Shown here piece after piece: positions 5,427 to 6,149 of a stretch of DNA of 6,149 nucleotides. The translations under genes were made by a program, and so were the position numbers. How positions within the stretch are numbered: the stretch's first letter is position 1; the number at the start of each line of letters is the position of its first letter. The stretch is from Burkholderiaceae bacterium (GTDB lineage: Bacteria; Pseudomonadota; Gammaproteobacteria; Burkholderiales; Burkholderiaceae). A model generated the notes under the pieces. That model ran no database searches and was not told the origin of the DNA. It saw only the letters and a list, made by a program, of their open reading frames with translations. The stretch is from the NCBI GenBank assembly GCA_947457745.1, contig CANGWT010000110.1, forward strand, positions 1-6,149, read 5' to 3'.

Positions 5427-6149
5427 ATGCGATTACTTCCAGAAATCATAGACTCCGCATCAGCTATTCAAGAGATTCGCCGCAATATTCATGCGCATCC
5501 AGAATTGCGTTTTGAAGAAAATCGTACGTCCGATCTTGTTGCTGAAGCACTTTCGAGCTGGGGAATTACGGTTTATCGCGGCCTTGGAAAAACTGGAGTT
5601 GTTGGAAGACTGGATGGGGAATTGGGTCCAGGCAAGATGGTTGGATTACGTGCCGACATGGATGCACTGCCATTACAAGAACACAATAACTTTGAACATA
5701 CTTCAAAGAATCCCGGCAAGATGCATGCCTGTGGCCATGATGGTCACACTGCCATGCTCTTGGGTGCCGCCCAATACTTATCCAATCATCGAGACTTTGC
5801 CGGTTCAGTCATTTTCATTTTTCAGCCAGCAGAAGAGGGTGGTGCCGGCGCGCAAGAAATGATTAACGATGGGCTCTTTAAGCAATTTCCCTGTGATGCT
5901 GTTTTTGGTCTACATAACTGGCCAGGACTTGCTGAAGGTCATTTTGGCGTAACGTCTGGCCCGATGATGGCTTCCAGTAATACCTTTGAAATTACTATCC
6001 GAGGTAAAGGTGGACATGCCGCCTTGCCACACAATAGTGCTGACCCCTTACTTGCCGGCACTCAAGTGGTACAAGCATTACAAAGCATCATCACACGTAA
6101 TAAACGCCCAGTAGATGCGGCAGTGTTATCAGTAACACAGTTTCATGCG
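5427..6149 (+). CDS. M20D-family amidohydrolase (hippurate hydrolase / N-acyl-amino acid amidohydrolase type), 3' end outside window
   Basis: From the ATG at 5427 the frame is open to the last base: 241 codons of a protein that is usually about 390-400 residues. The sequence fits the M20 metallopeptidase family, subfamily D, the group with hippurate hydrolase (HipO), N-acetyl-amino acid deacetylases and plant auxin-conjugate hydrolases. Visible motifs are IRRNIHAHPEL (17-27), LRADMDALP (74-82), MHACGHDGHTAMLLGAA (99-115) with metal-binding Cys102 and His104, QPAEEGGAGA (133-142) with the catalytic/metal Glu pair 136-137, and His163 in GLHNWPG. The lid (dimerisation) domain begins at about residue 180 with FEITIRGKGGHAALPH. 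The last metal-binding His of the C-terminal part lies beyond the edge. The substrate cannot be told from sequence; amide bonds of N-acyl amino acids are typical. The 19-nt spacing from bioD with no terminator suggests cotranscription with the biotin genes. A nearby ATG at 5419 is out of frame. Confidence 0.9.
   Translation, partial: MRLLPEIIDSASAIQEIRRNIHAHPELRFEENRTSDLVAEALSSWGITVYRGLGKTGVVGRLDGELGPGKMVGLRADMDALPLQEHNNFEHTSKNPGKMHACGHDGHTAMLLGAAQYLSNHRDFAGSVIFIFQPAEEGGAGAQEMINDGLFKQFPCDAVFGLHNWPGLAEGHFGVTSGPMMASSNTFEITIRGKGGHAALPHNSADPLLAGTQVVQALQSIITRNKRPVDAAVLSVTQFHA

Noticed and set aside
5491..5862. Plus-strand 123-codon open frame within the amidohydrolase region
   Set aside because: It is in a different frame from the M20 protein, which starts at 5427, carries all the family motifs and stays open to the window edge.

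Overview
This window looks like ordinary chromosomal DNA from a betaproteobacterium of the order Burkholderiales, and a Polynucleobacter-like organism fits best. That assignment is an inference from three things: the moderate, slightly AT-leaning base composition with AT-rich intergenic DNA, the sequence of the Coq7 and BioB proteins, and a dcw-type mraZ start carrying MraZ boxes. It was made by eye and not by a database search. No mobile element, CRISPR array, rRNA or tRNA gene was seen.

Layout. Positions 1-73 hold the first 24 codons of mraZ on the minus strand, the usual first gene of the dcw cell-division and cell-wall cluster, which must continue leftward outside the window. Positions 74-344 are an AT-rich, 271-nt intergenic region. 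It contains a sigma70-type promoter for mraZ, three MraZ operator boxes overlapping it, and several inverted repeats. Next come coq7 (345-974) and bioB (988-2025), both on the minus strand and 13 nt apart, so bioB is probably transcribed first and coq7 second. An 89-nt spacer (2026-2114) separates bioB from the divergent bioA-bioF-bioD run on the plus strand (2115-5407). Those three genes are packed tightly: bioA and bioF overlap by 4 nt, and bioF and bioD are 3 nt apart. An M20-family amidohydrolase starts 19 nt after bioD and runs off the right edge.

How the genes work together. BioF, BioA, BioD and BioB are the four enzymes of the late biotin pathway. They act in that order: pimeloyl thioester plus alanine to KAPA, KAPA to DAPA, DAPA to dethiobiotin, and dethiobiotin to biotin. 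All four are complete and keep their recognisable catalytic motifs. The pimelate-supplying genes (bioC and bioH or a substitute) are not in the window. Coq7 carries out the DMQ hydroxylation step of ubiquinone synthesis and has no direct tie to biotin; its place after bioB looks like a shared transcript and not a shared pathway.

The most notable points are the compact MraZ autoregulatory site, the nested palindromes upstream of it, the divergent bioB/bioAFD promoter region with no classical biotin operator that I could find, and the amidohydrolase attached to the biotin operon. I found no convincing evidence for a new biological system here.
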